Assembly: GCF_000145235.1 (NCBI RefSeq)
Contig: NC_014391.1
Span: forward strand, 2,294,001 to 2,358,000
DNA: 64,000 nt
Source of the DNA: Micromonospora aurantiaca ATCC 27029
GTDB taxonomy: Bacteria; Actinomycetota; Actinomycetes; Mycobacteriales; Micromonosporaceae
Direction of reading: 5' to 3'
Under the pieces are notes generated by a model, which did not search any database, was not told the DNA's origin, and worked only from the letters and a program-made list of their open reading frames with translations. The translations under genes were made by a program, and so were the position numbers. Shown one piece after another: positions 17,763 through 26,456 of the stretch. Each line of letters begins with the position of its first letter. Position 1 is the stretch's first letter.

Positions 17763-20267
17763 CTACAACTGGCCGACGTCGGTGACGCGGACCACCGCCG
17801 CGCCTGTCTCGTCCGAGGCGGCCAGGTCGATCTCGGCGCTGATGCCCCAGTCGTGGTCGCCGTCCGGGTCGTCCAGGATCTGCCGGACGGTCCACCGCTC
17901 GCGGCCCTGCTCGATCATCAGCAGCGCCGGCCCCCGCGCGTCCGGCCCCACACCGATGGAGTCGTACGCCTCGAAGTACGGCTCCAGCGCGTCGGCCCAG
18001 GCGTCGGCGTTCCAGCCGTCGCCCGCGTCCAGCTCGCCGAGCAGGTCCCAGCGGCGCAGCGCGGCCAGCTCGACGCGACGGAACATCGCGTTGCGCACCA
18101 GCACCCGGAACGCCCGCGCGTTGCGGGTCACCGCCGGCGGCCGGTCGTCCAGCGAGGCGGCCACCTCGGCCACGTCCGACGGGTTGCGCAGCCGCTCCCA
18201 CTCGTCGATCAGGCTGGAGTCGACCTGGCGGACCAACTCGCCCAGCCACTCGATGAGGTCGACCAGCTCCTCGGTCTTCGCGTCCTCGGGGACGGTCTGC
18301 CGCAGCGTCTTGTACGCGTCGGCGAGGTACCGCAGCACCAGCCCCTCGGAGCGGGACAGCCCGTAGAACTGCACGTACTCGGGGAACGTCATGGCCCGCT
18401 CGTACATGTCCCGGACCACGGACTTGGGGGAGAGCTGGTGGTCGGCCACCCAGGGGTGTCCCTGCCGGTACATCTCGTACGCGGAGTCCAGCAGCTCCGC
18501 CAGCGGCTTGGGCCAGATCACCTCGTCGAGCAGTTCCAGGCGCGCCTCGTACTCGATGCCTTCGGCCTTCATCGCGGCGACCGCCTCGCCGCGGGCCTTG
18601 AACTGCTGCGCGGACAGCACCTGGCGGGGGTCGTCCAGGATCGACTCGATCACGCTGAGCACGTCGAGCGCGTACGACGGCGACTCCCGGTCGAGCAGCT
18701 CGACGGTGGCCAGCGCCAGCGGTGACAGCGGCTGGTTCAGCGCGAAGTCGAGCTGGAGGTCGACGGTGAGGCGTACCCGGCGGCCGGTCTCGTCCGGCTC
18801 GGGCAGCTCCTCGACCACGCCGCCCGCGCGCAGCGCCCGGTAGATGGCGATGGCCCGGCGGATGTGCCGGCGCTGCGCGGCCGGGTCCTCGTGGTTGTCG
18901 GTGAGCAGGTGCCGCATCGAGGCGAACGCGTCGCCGGGGCGGCCGATCACGTTGAGCAGCATCGAGTGGCTGACCTGGAAGCTGGAGGTGAGCGGTTCCG
19001 GCTCGGCCTCGACCAGCCGCTGGAACGTCGGCTCGCCCCAGCCGATCGAGCCCTCCGGCGGCTTCTTCTTCACCACCTTGCGGCGCTTCTTCGGGTCGTC
19101 ACCGGCCTTCGCGAGCGCCTTCTCGTTCTCGATCACGTGCTCGGGGGCCTGCACCACGACCCGGCCCAGCGTGTCGAACCCGGCCCGCCCGGCCCGGCCG
19201 GCGATCTGGTGGAACTCGCGGGCCTTGAGCAGCCGGGTGCGGGTGCCGTCGTACTTGCTCAGGCCGGTGAACAGCACGGTACGGATCGGCACGTTGATGC
19301 CGACGCCGAGCGTGTCCGTACCGCAGATGACCTTGAGCAGGCCGGCCTGGGCGAGCGTCTCGACCAGGCGGCGGTACTTCGGGAGCATGCCGGCGTGGTG
19401 CACGCCGATGCCGTGGCGGACCAGCCGGGACAGCGTCTTGCCGAAGCCGGAGGTGAACCGGAAGTTGCCGATCGCCTGGGCGATCATGTCCTTCTCGGCG
19501 CGGGTGCAGACGTTCACGCTCATCAGCGCCTGGGCACGTTCCAGCGCGGCGGCCTGGGTGAAGTGCACGACGTACACCGGGGCCTGTTTGGTCTCCAGCA
19601 GTTCCTCCAGCGTCTCGTGCAGCGGCGTGGTCGCGTACGAGAAGAGGAGCGGGACCGGCCGCTCGGCCGAGCGGACGACGGCGGTCGGCCGCCCGGTGCG
19701 CCGGGTCAGGTCGTCGACGAAGCGGGTGGTGTCGCCGAGCGTGGCCGACATCAGCACGAACTGGGCCTGCGGCAGCTCGATCAGCGGCACCTGCCAGGCC
19801 CAGCCGCGGTCCGGCTCGGCGTAGAAGTGGAACTCGTCCATGATCACCTGGCCGACGTCGGCGCGGCGGCCCTCGCGCAACGCCAGGTTGGCCAGGATCT
19901 CCGCGGTGCAGCAGATGATCGGCGCGTCCGCGTTGACGCTGGCGTCGCCGGTGAGCATGCCGACGTTCTCCGCGCCGAAGACCTCGCAGAGCGCGAAGAA
20001 CTTCTCCGAGACCAGCGCCTTGATCGGCGCGGTGTAGAAGGTCGTCCGGTCGTCGGCCAGCGCCGCGAAGTGCGCCGCGATCGCCACCAGGCTCTTGCCC
20101 GAGCCGGTCGGCGTATTCATGATCACGTTCGCGCCGGAGACGATCTCGATGACCGCCTCCTCCTGATGGGGATAGAGGTCCAGGCCGCGCTCGGACGCCC
20201 AGGAGGCGAACGCGTCGTAGAGGGTGTCGGGATCGGCGGTCTTCGGCAGCGCGGCGGTGAGAGTCAT
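17763..20267 (-). CDS. Ski2-like DEAD/DEAH-box helicase (DUF3516 C-terminal region)
   Basis: 834 residues. Motif I TPTGSGKS at 52-59, motif II DEFH at 144-147, SATLGDTTRF as motif III, and HQIAGRAGRAGFDTLG as motif VI. The long C-terminal half matches the actinobacterial group annotated with DUF3516. An ATP-driven RNA or DNA helicase of superfamily 2; substrate is not known. ATG 20267 is chosen because GGGAG lies six bases upstream; ATG 20279 is possible. The open frame that continues far upstream is an artefact of high GC. Lies 47 bases after trmB in the same direction. Confidence 0.88.
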   Translation of the reverse strand: MTLTAALPKTADPDTLYDAFASWASERGLDLYPHQEEAVIEIVSGANVIMNTPTGSGKSLVAIAAHFAALADDRTTFYTAPIKALVSEKFFALCEVFGAENVGMLTGDASVNADAPIICCTAEILANLALREGRRADVGQVIMDEFHFYAEPDRGWAWQVPLIELPQAQFVLMSATLGDTTRFVDDLTRRTGRPTAVVRSAERPVPLLFSYATTPLHETLEELLETKQAPVYVVHFTQAAALERAQALMSVNVCTRAEKDMIAQAIGNFRFTSGFGKTLSRLVRHGIGVHHAGMLPKYRRLVETLAQAGLLKVICGTDTLGVGINVPIRTVLFTGLSKYDGTRTRLLKAREFHQIAGRAGRAGFDTLGRVVVQAPEHVIENEKALAKAGDDPKKRRKVVKKKPPEGSIGWGEPTFQRLVEAEPEPLTSSFQVSHSMLLNVIGRPGDAFASMRHLLTDNHEDPAAQRRHIRRAIAIYRALRAGGVVEELPEPDETGRRVRLTVDLQLDFALNQPLSPLALATVELLDRESPSYALDVLSVIESILDDPRQVLSAQQFKARGEAVAAMKAEGIEYEARLELLDEVIWPKPLAELLDSAYEMYRQGHPWVADHQLSPKSVVRDMYERAMTFPEYVQFYGLSRSEGLVLRYLADAYKTLRQTVPEDAKTEELVDLIEWLGELVRQVDSSLIDEWERLRNPSDVAEVAASLDDRPPAVTRNARAFRVLVRNAMFRRVELAALRRWDLLGELDAGDGWNADAWADALEPYFEAYDSIGVGPDARGPALLMIEQGRERWTVRQILDDPDGDHDWGISAEIDLAASDETGAAVVRVTDVGQL

Positions 20268-20314
20268 GGCGGCTCCCATCGTGCCTGGATCACACCACGC
20301 CGCGCCAACCGGGT

Positions 20315-21001
20315 TCAGCGCCGCCGGTGGATCAGGTCGAAGACCTCCCGGCCCGCGGTCAGCGCGCGCCGCTCGAACTTCGTCACCGGGCGGTGCGCCG
20401 GACGGGGCGCGTAGCCGCCGTACACGTCGACCAGCTCCGGGTCGGCGGTGAGCGTCTCGCGCATCGACTCGGCGTACTCGGCCCAGTCGGTCGCGCAGTG
20501 CAGCGTGCCGCCCGGAGCCAGCCGGGACCGCAGCAGCGCCACGTGCGCCGGCGCGATGATCCGCCGCTTGTGGTGGCGCGTCTTCGGCCACGGGTCGGGG
20601 AAGAAGACGTGCACCGCGTCCAGGCAGCCCTCCGGCATGGCGCGGACCAGGTCCAGCGCGTCGCCCTCGGCCACCCGCACGTTGTCCAGACCGTGGCGTT
20701 CCACCAGGTCGAGCAGGTTGGCGATTCCCGGCGTATGGACCTCGACCGCCAGATAGTGTCGGTCCCGGTCGGCCGCCGCCATCGCGGCGGTGGCGTCGCC
20801 CATGCCGGAGCCGATCTCCAGCACCAGCGGCGCCCGTCGTCCGAACAGCGCCGTCGGATCGCACGGCCCGTCGAGGGCGGCGATCTCGAGGCCGTACGCG
20901 GGCCAGAGCCGGGTGAGCGCGTCGCGCTGCCGCTCGCTCATCCGTCCGCGACGCGGATGGAAGGTACGGATGCGGCCGGCGGCGATGTCGGGGAGGGTCA
21001 C
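20315..21001 (-). CDS. trmB: tRNA (guanine-N7-)-methyltransferase
   Basis: 228 residues. Forms m7G46 in tRNA with S-adenosylmethionine. The SAM-binding motif LEIGSGMGDATAAMA, the acidic EVHTPG strand end and the family signature FFPDPWPKTRHHKRR are all present, followed by GGTLHCATDWAEYA. Starts with GTG 21001. TAGGCT lies nine bases before it on the reverse strand and is a likely -10. Probably co-transcribed with the helicase downstream. Confidence 0.94.
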   Translation of the reverse strand: MTLPDIAAGRIRTFHPRRGRMSERQRDALTRLWPAYGLEIAALDGPCDPTALFGRRAPLVLEIGSGMGDATAAMAAADRDRHYLAVEVHTPGIANLLDLVERHGLDNVRVAEGDALDLVRAMPEGCLDAVHVFFPDPWPKTRHHKRRIIAPAHVALLRSRLAPGGTLHCATDWAEYAESMRETLTADPELVDVYGGYAPRPAHRPVTKFERRALTAGREVFDLIHRRR

Positions 21002-21084
21002 AGCGACCCGAGCCTACGCGACCCGGATCGGATGTGATGTGCGGCCGGGGGTGAGAGGATTCATCCCGTACGCCGGGAGGGGTC

Positions 21085-21666
21085 ATGGGGTCGTTCAGGG
21101 TACGTGAGGCGCTGCTGGTCGCGGTCGCCGCGTGCGCCGCCCCGCTGGTCGGCGCGCTGCCCGCCCAGGCCGCGCCGCGCGCCGCCGAGCCGGTGCCGGA
21201 ACAGCCCCCGGCCGACGTGATCTTCGTGGAGGTCACCCCGGGCACCGTCTCGCCCGGCTACCTCGTCGGCATCCGGGCCAGCTGCCGGAACAACACCGTG
21301 CCGGCGATCGTGACCTCGGACGCGTTCGGCAGGATCCAGGTTCAGCCGCAGCGCGGCCTGCTCACCGCCTCGCCGATGGTCCACGAGCGCACCCGGCCCG
21401 GCAACTACCGGGTGAAGCTGGAGTGCCCGGGTGGGGAGACCGCCTCCACCATGCTCCAGGTGGTCAAGCAGGGGCAGCCCACCCGGCAGCCGACCCACCC
21501 GCCCAGTCACCTGCCCAGCCGTGGCCCGGCGACCGGATTCGGCGGCACCGCCGGCCCCGGGCTCGGCGGCCTGCTGGTGCCCGTCGGGCTGGCGGTGACA
21601 GTGGTCGGCGCCGGGCTCGGCGTGGCCGCGTCCCGCCGGCACGCCCGCGGCGCCGCCGGACGCTGA
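21085..21666 (+). CDS. Secreted protein with C-terminal membrane anchor, paired with class F sortase
   Basis: 193 residues. Signal peptide ending near PAQA (about 28), one beta-rich domain of about 90 residues with two cysteines likely in a disulfide (ASCRNN and LECPGG), a Pro/Thr/His-rich linker, then GPATGFGG followed by a hydrophobic helix and a basic tail (ASRRHARGAAGR). The tail has the layout of a sorting signal, with PATG in place of LPxTG. RBS GGGAGGGG precedes ATG 21085. It is eight bases upstream of the sortase, so it is probably its dedicated substrate or partner. Confidence 0.82.
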   Translation: MGSFRVREALLVAVAACAAPLVGALPAQAAPRAAEPVPEQPPADVIFVEVTPGTVSPGYLVGIRASCRNNTVPAIVTSDAFGRIQVQPQRGLLTASPMVHERTRPGNYRVKLECPGGETASTMLQVVKQGQPTRQPTHPPSHLPSRGPATGFGGTAGPGLGGLLVPVGLAVTVVGAGLGVAASRRHARGAAGR

Positions 21667-21674
21667 GGCCGGTC

Positions 21675-22685
21675 ATGGCCGAGCACTTCGTTCCGCCGCC
21701 CGCCGGAGCACGGCGCTCCGGCCGGCCGTTCCTGGCACTGCCCCCGCCCGCCGCGCCACCGGCCGACGCCGCCCGCCCGTCCCGGGCCGGCCCGCCTGCC
21801 GAGGTCGCCCGGTTCTCCAGGGCTGACCCGGCCGCCGCGCCCCGGACCGGCCCGCCCTCGGGGGACAGGCCGGCCGCCGGGACCGGGTCGTCGGCCGTGC
21901 CGGTCTCCGGGTCGCGGCCGTGGATGCCGCCGCCCGCCGCGTCGCGACCGTGGTACCCGCCGTCGGCCGATCCGCCGGCCCTGCGTCCCCGGCCCGCCGG
22001 GCCGCCGCCTGTAGAACCGCCACCGGCGTCGCCGGGCGGGCGGGACCGGGGCCGGGGTTCCTGGTCGAAGCCGCTGGCAGTGGTGCTGGTGCTTGTCGGT
22101 GTGTTCGCCACCGGGGCCGGGCTCGGGCGCACGGCCGGGCCGTTCGACTTCGCCGACGCGTCCACCGGGTCGAGCCGGTCGAACGGGTCGGGCGCGGTGG
22201 CCCCGGCGAGTGCCGCCGCCCCGGTCCGGAAGCCGGCGAGCCGGCCGGTACGCCTGGCGGTGCCGGCCATCAAGGTCAACGCGCCGGTCACCCCGGTCGG
22301 GCAGGCGAAGGACGGCTCGGTGGACGTGCCGCCGCTGACCGAGCACGACCAGACCGGCTGGTACGACAGGGGAGCGGTGCCCGGCGACCCGGGCCGGGCG
22401 ATCATCGTGGGTCACGTCGACACCAAGAGCGGGCCGGCCGTCTTCTACCGGCTGCGCTCGCTGAAGCCCGGCGCCCGGATCCAGGTGACCCGCGCCGACC
22501 GCAGCGTGGTGACCTTCAAGGTGGACAGCGTCGAGTACTTCGACAAGGCGAACCTGCCCGCCGCCCGGGTCTACGGCGACTCGGGTCCGGCCGAGCTGCG
22601 CCTGATCACGTGCGGCGGCGAGTGGGTCGGCGGCCGTACCGGCTACCAGGACAACGTGATCGTCTTCGCGTCCCTGGCGAGCTGA
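21675..22685 (+). CDS. Class F sortase with long proline-rich cytoplasmic N-terminus
   Basis: 336 residues. The transpeptidase domain (about 190-336) carries the catalytic His in GHVDTKSG, Cys in LITCGGE and Arg in GGRTGYQDN, and cleaves sorting signals to join proteins to the cell wall. One membrane helix (KPLAVVLVLVGVFATGAG, about 135-152) anchors it, so the first 130 residues face the cytoplasm. That part is Pro/Ala-rich and low complexity, longer than usual for this class. Follows the secreted partner by eight bases. The LPITG protein at 16053 is another plausible substrate. Confidence 0.9.
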   Translation: MAEHFVPPPAGARRSGRPFLALPPPAAPPADAARPSRAGPPAEVARFSRADPAAAPRTGPPSGDRPAAGTGSSAVPVSGSRPWMPPPAASRPWYPPSADPPALRPRPAGPPPVEPPPASPGGRDRGRGSWSKPLAVVLVLVGVFATGAGLGRTAGPFDFADASTGSSRSNGSGAVAPASAAAPVRKPASRPVRLAVPAIKVNAPVTPVGQAKDGSVDVPPLTEHDQTGWYDRGAVPGDPGRAIIVGHVDTKSGPAVFYRLRSLKPGARIQVTRADRSVVTFKVDSVEYFDKANLPAARVYGDSGPAELRLITCGGEWVGGRTGYQDNVIVFASLAS

Positions 22686-22722
22686 CCGCTGCCCGACGCT
22701 CTCGCTCCCGCCCTCACTCCGA

Positions 22723-22779
22723 CGATCATGAGGTTGGCGGCGACAATTCGGACCGCGAACGCCGTCAACTTCATGATCG
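22723..22779. repeat. Palindromic element, 57-bp class, copy 1
   Basis: Arms CGATCATGAGGTTG (22723-22736) and CAACTTCATGATCG (22766-22779), complementary except for one G:T-type change, around a 29-base centre. The same arms and total length recur at 51430-51486. C-rich sequence (22686-22722) precedes and a long run of G blocks (22780-22836) follows. It fills the gap between the sortase and the converging mhuD-like gene. Confidence 0.85.
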
Positions 22780-22836
22780 ACGGGGAGGGCCGGGGGCCGG
22801 GAGGGCCGGGGGCCGGGTGGGACGGGGGAGGGCGGG

Positions 22837-23151
22837 TCAGGGTTTGGCGGGGACCTGCTGGACGACCTCGAACTCCAGCAGGGTGGCGCCGGTGGCGACG
22901 GGCTTGCGGGGTTCGCCGCCCTCGGCGTGCGCGGCCCGCGACGGGCCCTGCGCCCACGCCTGGTACGCCTCCTCGGTCTCCCAGCGCGTGTACACGAAGT
23001 AGCGGGTGTCCCCGGCGACCGGGCGCAGCAGCTCGAAGCCGAGGAAACCGGGGGAGTTCTCCACCGCGCCGGCCCGGGCCGCGAACCGCTTCTCCAGCTC
23101 CTCGCCGACGCCGGACGGGACGTCGATCGCGTTGATCTTCACGACAGCCAT
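22837..23151 (-). CDS. mhuD: Heme-degrading monooxygenase, MhuD/IsdG family
   Basis: 104 residues, one ferredoxin-like ABM domain that dimerises. It aligns without gaps to Mycobacterium tuberculosis MhuD over its start (VVKINAI) and keeps the residues needed for heme turnover at the same positions: Asn7, Trp66 and His75. MhuD opens heme to mycobilin and frees iron without releasing CO; that product is inferred here. TAGGGT (23158-23163, reverse) lies exactly six bases before ATG 23151 with no Shine-Dalgarno, so a leaderless mRNA is likely. It ends in the G-rich flank of the palindromic element. Confidence 0.88.
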   Translation of the reverse strand: MAVVKINAIDVPSGVGEELEKRFAARAGAVENSPGFLGFELLRPVAGDTRYFVYTRWETEEAYQAWAQGPSRAAHAEGGEPRKPVATGATLLEFEVVQQVPAKP

Positions 23152-23176
23152 GTGTCCACCCTAACGAGCGCCGCGC

Positions 23177-23974
23177 TCAGAACGTCTCGACGGCCGGTGT
23201 CAGGTCCGCGTCGACCACGATCGGGGCGTGGTCGGAGGGGCCCTTGCCCTTGCGGGCCTCCCGGTCCACGTACGCGGAGCGGACCGCGCGGGCGAACGAC
23301 GCGCTCGCGTACACCAGGTCGATCCGCATGCCCTTGTTCTGGTGGAACATCCCGGCCCGGTAGTCCCAGTACGTGAACGGGTGCGGCCCCTTCATGGGCG
23401 TCGGCACCACGTCCTTCAGCCCCAGGTCACGCAGCGCGGCCAGCGCGGCCCGCTCGGCCGGGGTGACGTGGGTGGAGGTGACGAACAGCGCGGGATCCCA
23501 GACGTCGGCGTCGGTGGGCGCCACGTTGAAGTCACCGCAGACGGCCACCGGCAGCGCGCCGGCCACCTCCGGTTCGAGGGCGTCGCGCAGCGCCGCGAAC
23601 CAGGCCAGCTTGTACGCGTAGTGCGGGTCGTCCGGCGCGCGGCCGTTCGGCACGTACACCGACCAGACCCGCAGCTCGTCGCAGGTGGCCGAGATGGCGC
23701 GGGCCTCGGGCTCGGGGAACCCGGGCTCGCCCGGGAAGCCGACAGTCACGTCGGCCAGCCCGACCCGGGACAGCACGGCGACGCCGTTCCACCGCCCGTC
23801 GCTGTGGCTGGCCACCTCGTAGCCCAGCTCGCCCACCTCGGCGACCGGGAACGCCCCGTCGGGGCACTTGGTCTCCTGCAGGCACACGACGTCGGGCTTC
23901 GTGGTGGCCAGCCAGTCGAGCAGCCGGGGCAGGCGGGCCTTCACCGAGTTGACGTTCCAGGTCGCCAGGCGCAT
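23177..23974 (-). CDS. xthA: Exodeoxyribonuclease III
   Basis: 265 residues of the exonuclease III/AP endonuclease (EEP) family, which repairs abasic sites. Visible motifs: ATWNVNSV at the start, the metal-binding Glu in LQETKCPD, the CGDFNVAPTD loop with Asp and Asn, and the C-terminal PSDHAPI with the catalytic His. ATG 23974 is chosen because the family begins MRLATWNVNS; the six residues before it are non-coding. GGGGGC or a leaderless CAGGCT-N6-ATG arrangement could both serve initiation. Confidence 0.94.
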   Translation of the reverse strand: MRLATWNVNSVKARLPRLLDWLATTKPDVVCLQETKCPDGAFPVAEVGELGYEVASHSDGRWNGVAVLSRVGLADVTVGFPGEPGFPEPEARAISATCDELRVWSVYVPNGRAPDDPHYAYKLAWFAALRDALEPEVAGALPVAVCGDFNVAPTDADVWDPALFVTSTHVTPAERAALAALRDLGLKDVVPTPMKGPHPFTYWDYRAGMFHQNKGMRIDLVYASASFARAVRSAYVDREARKGKGPSDHAPIVVDADLTPAVETF

Positions 23975-24011
23975 GCCCCCAGCCTGCCGCATCCCCGCCC
24001 GCCCCGCCCGG

Positions 24012-24932
24012 TCAGCGCTCCGGGGTGTCGCCGGGTCGGGTCTGCTCGGCGAGGAAGCGTTCCAGCTCGGCGCCGAGTTCGTCGGCGGTGGGCAGCGGCC
24101 CGGTCTCGCCGGCGAGCAGGCTCTTCTCGCCCCGGCCGCGGGCGAACGTGTCGTACTGCTCCTCCAGTGCCTGGACCAGCGTCGCCGCCTCCTCGGTCTG
24201 GGTGACCTGGCGGTCGATCTCCACCCGGACCGCCTCGGCGGCGGTCCGCAGCGCCTCGACGGGCAGCAGCAGGCCGGTGCTGCGGGACACGGCGGACAGC
24301 AGTGCCTCGGCGGCGGCCGGGTACTCGGCCTGGGCCACGTAGTGCGGCACGTGCGCGGCGAAGCCGAGGGCGTCGCGCCCCTGCTCGCCGAGGCGGTACT
24401 CCAGCAGGTGGCCGACTCCGGCCGGCACCTGCACCTTCTGCAGCCACGGCTCGTGCCCGGCGATCAGTTCCTTGCGGGTGGCGTGCGCGGTGACGCCGCT
24501 GGGCCGGGTGTGCGGCACCGCCATCGGGATCGAGTTGAGCCCGACTGTGAGCCGGACGTCGAGGCGGGCGCTGAGCCCGGCGACGGCGGCCACGAAACGC
24601 TCCCACTGGAGATCCGGCTCGGGGCCGGTGAGCAGCAGGAACGGGGTCTCGTCGTCGTCGTGCAGCAGGTGCAGCTCCAGCGCCGGGGCGTCGTAGGACT
24701 CCCAGTGGTCCTCGACGAAGGTCATCACCGGGCGGCGGGAGCGGTAGTCGAAGATCTGGTCCACGTCGAAGCGGGCGATGACCCGGGCGTCGAGCGAGGT
24801 GAGCAGCTGTTCCCGGGCCAGCCGGGTGGCGTTGCCGGCGTCGACGAAGCCGGTGAGCGCCTGGATCAGCACCGGCTGGCCGAGCTCGGGCAGCTCGTCG
24901 GTGAGTTCGTAGAGCTCGTGTGGATCGAGCAC
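24012..24932 (-). CDS. PAC2 family protein
   Basis: 306 residues, similar in layout to the mycobacterial PAC2 protein Rv2125: an N-terminal LDPHELYEL segment, GFVDAGNATRLA near residue 35, and the GLNSIPMAVPHTRP region in the middle. PAC2 proteins resemble eukaryotic proteasome-assembly chaperone 2; in actinobacteria the exact role is unsettled. GTG 24932 is chosen because AGGGAGG lies eight bases upstream; an earlier ATG at 25058 adds a charged leader without homology. Lies 37 bases before the exonuclease III gene in the same orientation. Confidence 0.85.
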   Translation of the reverse strand: MLDPHELYELTDELPELGQPVLIQALTGFVDAGNATRLAREQLLTSLDARVIARFDVDQIFDYRSRRPVMTFVEDHWESYDAPALELHLLHDDDETPFLLLTGPEPDLQWERFVAAVAGLSARLDVRLTVGLNSIPMAVPHTRPSGVTAHATRKELIAGHEPWLQKVQVPAGVGHLLEYRLGEQGRDALGFAAHVPHYVAQAEYPAAAEALLSAVSRSTGLLLPVEALRTAAEAVRVEIDRQVTQTEEAATLVQALEEQYDTFARGRGEKSLLAGETGPLPTADELGAELERFLAEQTRPGDTPER

Positions 24933-25324
24933 CGGTGGGTCCTCCCTGTCGACGCGTACGGGGGAGCGCCGAGCGTGCGGCGTCCCCGGTTCGGCCAACG
25001 TACCGGGGCGGGTGGTCCATTCCGTTACGGCCACGTCCGATGCCCGGATGATGATCACGATTCGGCTACGCCCCGGTCCGGCGACCCATATCCGGATCGT
25101 CCGAACGGACGAGTTAGTCGATCATCGGGCAGGACCGGGAGGTCTGCGGCGTTCCTGCCCGGGCCGCTGCGCGGGTTGCAGGCCGGGTGATTGGTCCGGT
25201 TCCCGAGGTCCGTGGTCCGCCGGGCCGCACTGGGATGGGCCGTCCGCTTCGGAACGGCCAAAGTGTGGCGAGGGCCACCCTTTGGGCCTGGGTGATCCCG
25301 GTTTGCCCTGCCTAGCCTCGTCGG
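24933..25324. other. Gene-free divergent promoter region
   Basis: No gene is supported in these 392 bases. A dyad TCGTCCG-AA-CGGACGA lies at 25097-25112. On the right, TAGCCT (25313-25318) is six bases before the ATG at 25325 and is its probable -10. The left edge holds the RBS of the PAC2 gene. Confidence 0.5.
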
Positions 25325-26176
25325 ATGCGTAACGACGGCAACCTCGACGACCCGTTCGGCTCCGGCCGCCCGGCTGACCGTTCGGACGATACCCCCTCCA
25401 CCAATCGGTTGGCCACACTCCGGGGACTGGTCCGGCGTACCCGCTTCTGGGCACCCACGAACCCCCGGCCCGGCCGGACGAAGCTGGCGGTCGCCACCGG
25501 CGCGGCCTGCTGCCTGGGCCTGGTCGGCGTCAGCCAGGCCGGCTTCGGTGCCCCGGACCGCGCCGCCGACCCGGCGCCCTCGGCGGAGGTCGCCGAGCGT
25601 GCCGCGGTCGACCCGGCGTCCCGGGCCATGGCCCGGCCGAGCACCGCCCCCGCCGCCCCCAGCGCCAGCGCCAGCCCGTCCGCGACGGCGAGCCCGAAGG
25701 CGACCGCCAAGCCCAAGCCGAAGAAGACCGTCCGGCAGATCGTCCCGGTCGCCGGCCTGGACCGCACCCAGATGAACAACGCGAAGAAGATCGTGCAGGC
25801 CGGCAAGGAGATGGGCATGCCGCGCCGCGCCCTCGTCATCGCGGTGGCGACCGCCATGCAGGAGAGCACCCTGCTCAACTACGCCAGCGGCGTGCTGCCC
25901 GAGTCGCAGAGCTACCCGCACCAGGCCATCGGCTGGGACCACGACTCGGTCGGGCTGTTCCAGCAGCGCCCGAGCAGCGGCTGGGGCACCGTCGAGCAGC
26001 TAATGGACCCGGAGTACGCGACGAAGGCGTTCCTGTCCGCGCTGGCGGAGATCCCCGGCTGGCAGAGCCTGCCGCTCTCCGTGGCCGCCCAGGCCGTGCA
26101 GATCTCGGCGTTCCCGGACGCGTACGCCCAGCACGAGTGGCGCGCCGGCGAAGTGGTGGCCGAGATCCTGGGCTGA
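25325..26176 (+). CDS. Secreted or membrane-anchored lysozyme-like-fold protein
   Basis: 283 residues. A basic N-terminus is followed by one hydrophobic stretch (LAVATGAACCLGLVGVSQAG, about 54-73), a Pro/Ala/Ser/Lys-rich linker and a C-terminal domain of about 140 residues. That domain has the pattern AVATAMQESTL, DHDSVGLFQQRPSSGWG and DPEYATKAF seen in actinobacterial proteins with a lysozyme-like fold; the Glu of MQEST is where the catalytic acid would sit. A cell-wall role is inferred. Leaderless start: TAGCCT-N6-ATG. Confidence 0.78.
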   Translation: MRNDGNLDDPFGSGRPADRSDDTPSTNRLATLRGLVRRTRFWAPTNPRPGRTKLAVATGAACCLGLVGVSQAGFGAPDRAADPAPSAEVAERAAVDPASRAMARPSTAPAAPSASASPSATASPKATAKPKPKKTVRQIVPVAGLDRTQMNNAKKIVQAGKEMGMPRRALVIAVATAMQESTLLNYASGVLPESQSYPHQAIGWDHDSVGLFQQRPSSGWGTVEQLMDPEYATKAFLSALAEIPGWQSLPLSVAAQAVQISAFPDAYAQHEWRAGEVVAEILG

Positions 26177-26187
26177 CCCGGACGGGT

Positions 26188-26213
26188 GGTTGCCGAAGGG
26201 CCGATTCGGGTAT
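26188..26213 (+). promoter_or_regulatory. SigB/SigF-type promoter for 26271 and the EcsC gene
   Basis: GGTT (26188-26191), 16 bases, GGGTAT (26208-26213). This matches the actinobacterial stress-sigma consensus GNNT-N14-16-GGGTAY and lies about 58 bases before the small gene at 26271. Confidence 0.55.
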
Positions 26214-26270
26214 CAAGGGCTTGCCGGTCCCAGGTACACATGAAGGGGACCGCAGGACGGGAGGACCCTC

Positions 26271-26417
26271 ATGTCGCTGATGCAACGGATCACCGCCTTC
26301 CTGCGGTCGCCGCGGGGCCAGCAGTTGGTCGACCGCGGCCGGCGTGAGATGTCGAAGCCGGAGAACCAGGCCCGGCTGCGGCAGATCGCGAACCGGCTGC
26401 AGTCGCGCCGGCGCTGA
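26271..26417 (+). CDS. Small basic hypothetical protein, 48 residues
   Basis: Begins MSLMQRITAFLRSPRGQQLV and is a single amphipathic, Arg/Gln-rich chain ending QSRRR. It has a good Shine-Dalgarno (GGGAGG) a few bases before ATG 26271, normal high-GC codon use, and a stress-type promoter upstream. It is 39 bases before the EcsC gene in the same direction. I do not recognise a family; similar short helical proteins often escape annotation because of their length. Confidence 0.7.
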   Translation: MSLMQRITAFLRSPRGQQLVDRGRREMSKPENQARLRQIANRLQSRRR

Positions 26418-26456
26418 CCCGCGTCACCCCCGCCGCACGAGCCTCCGGAGCCCTTC

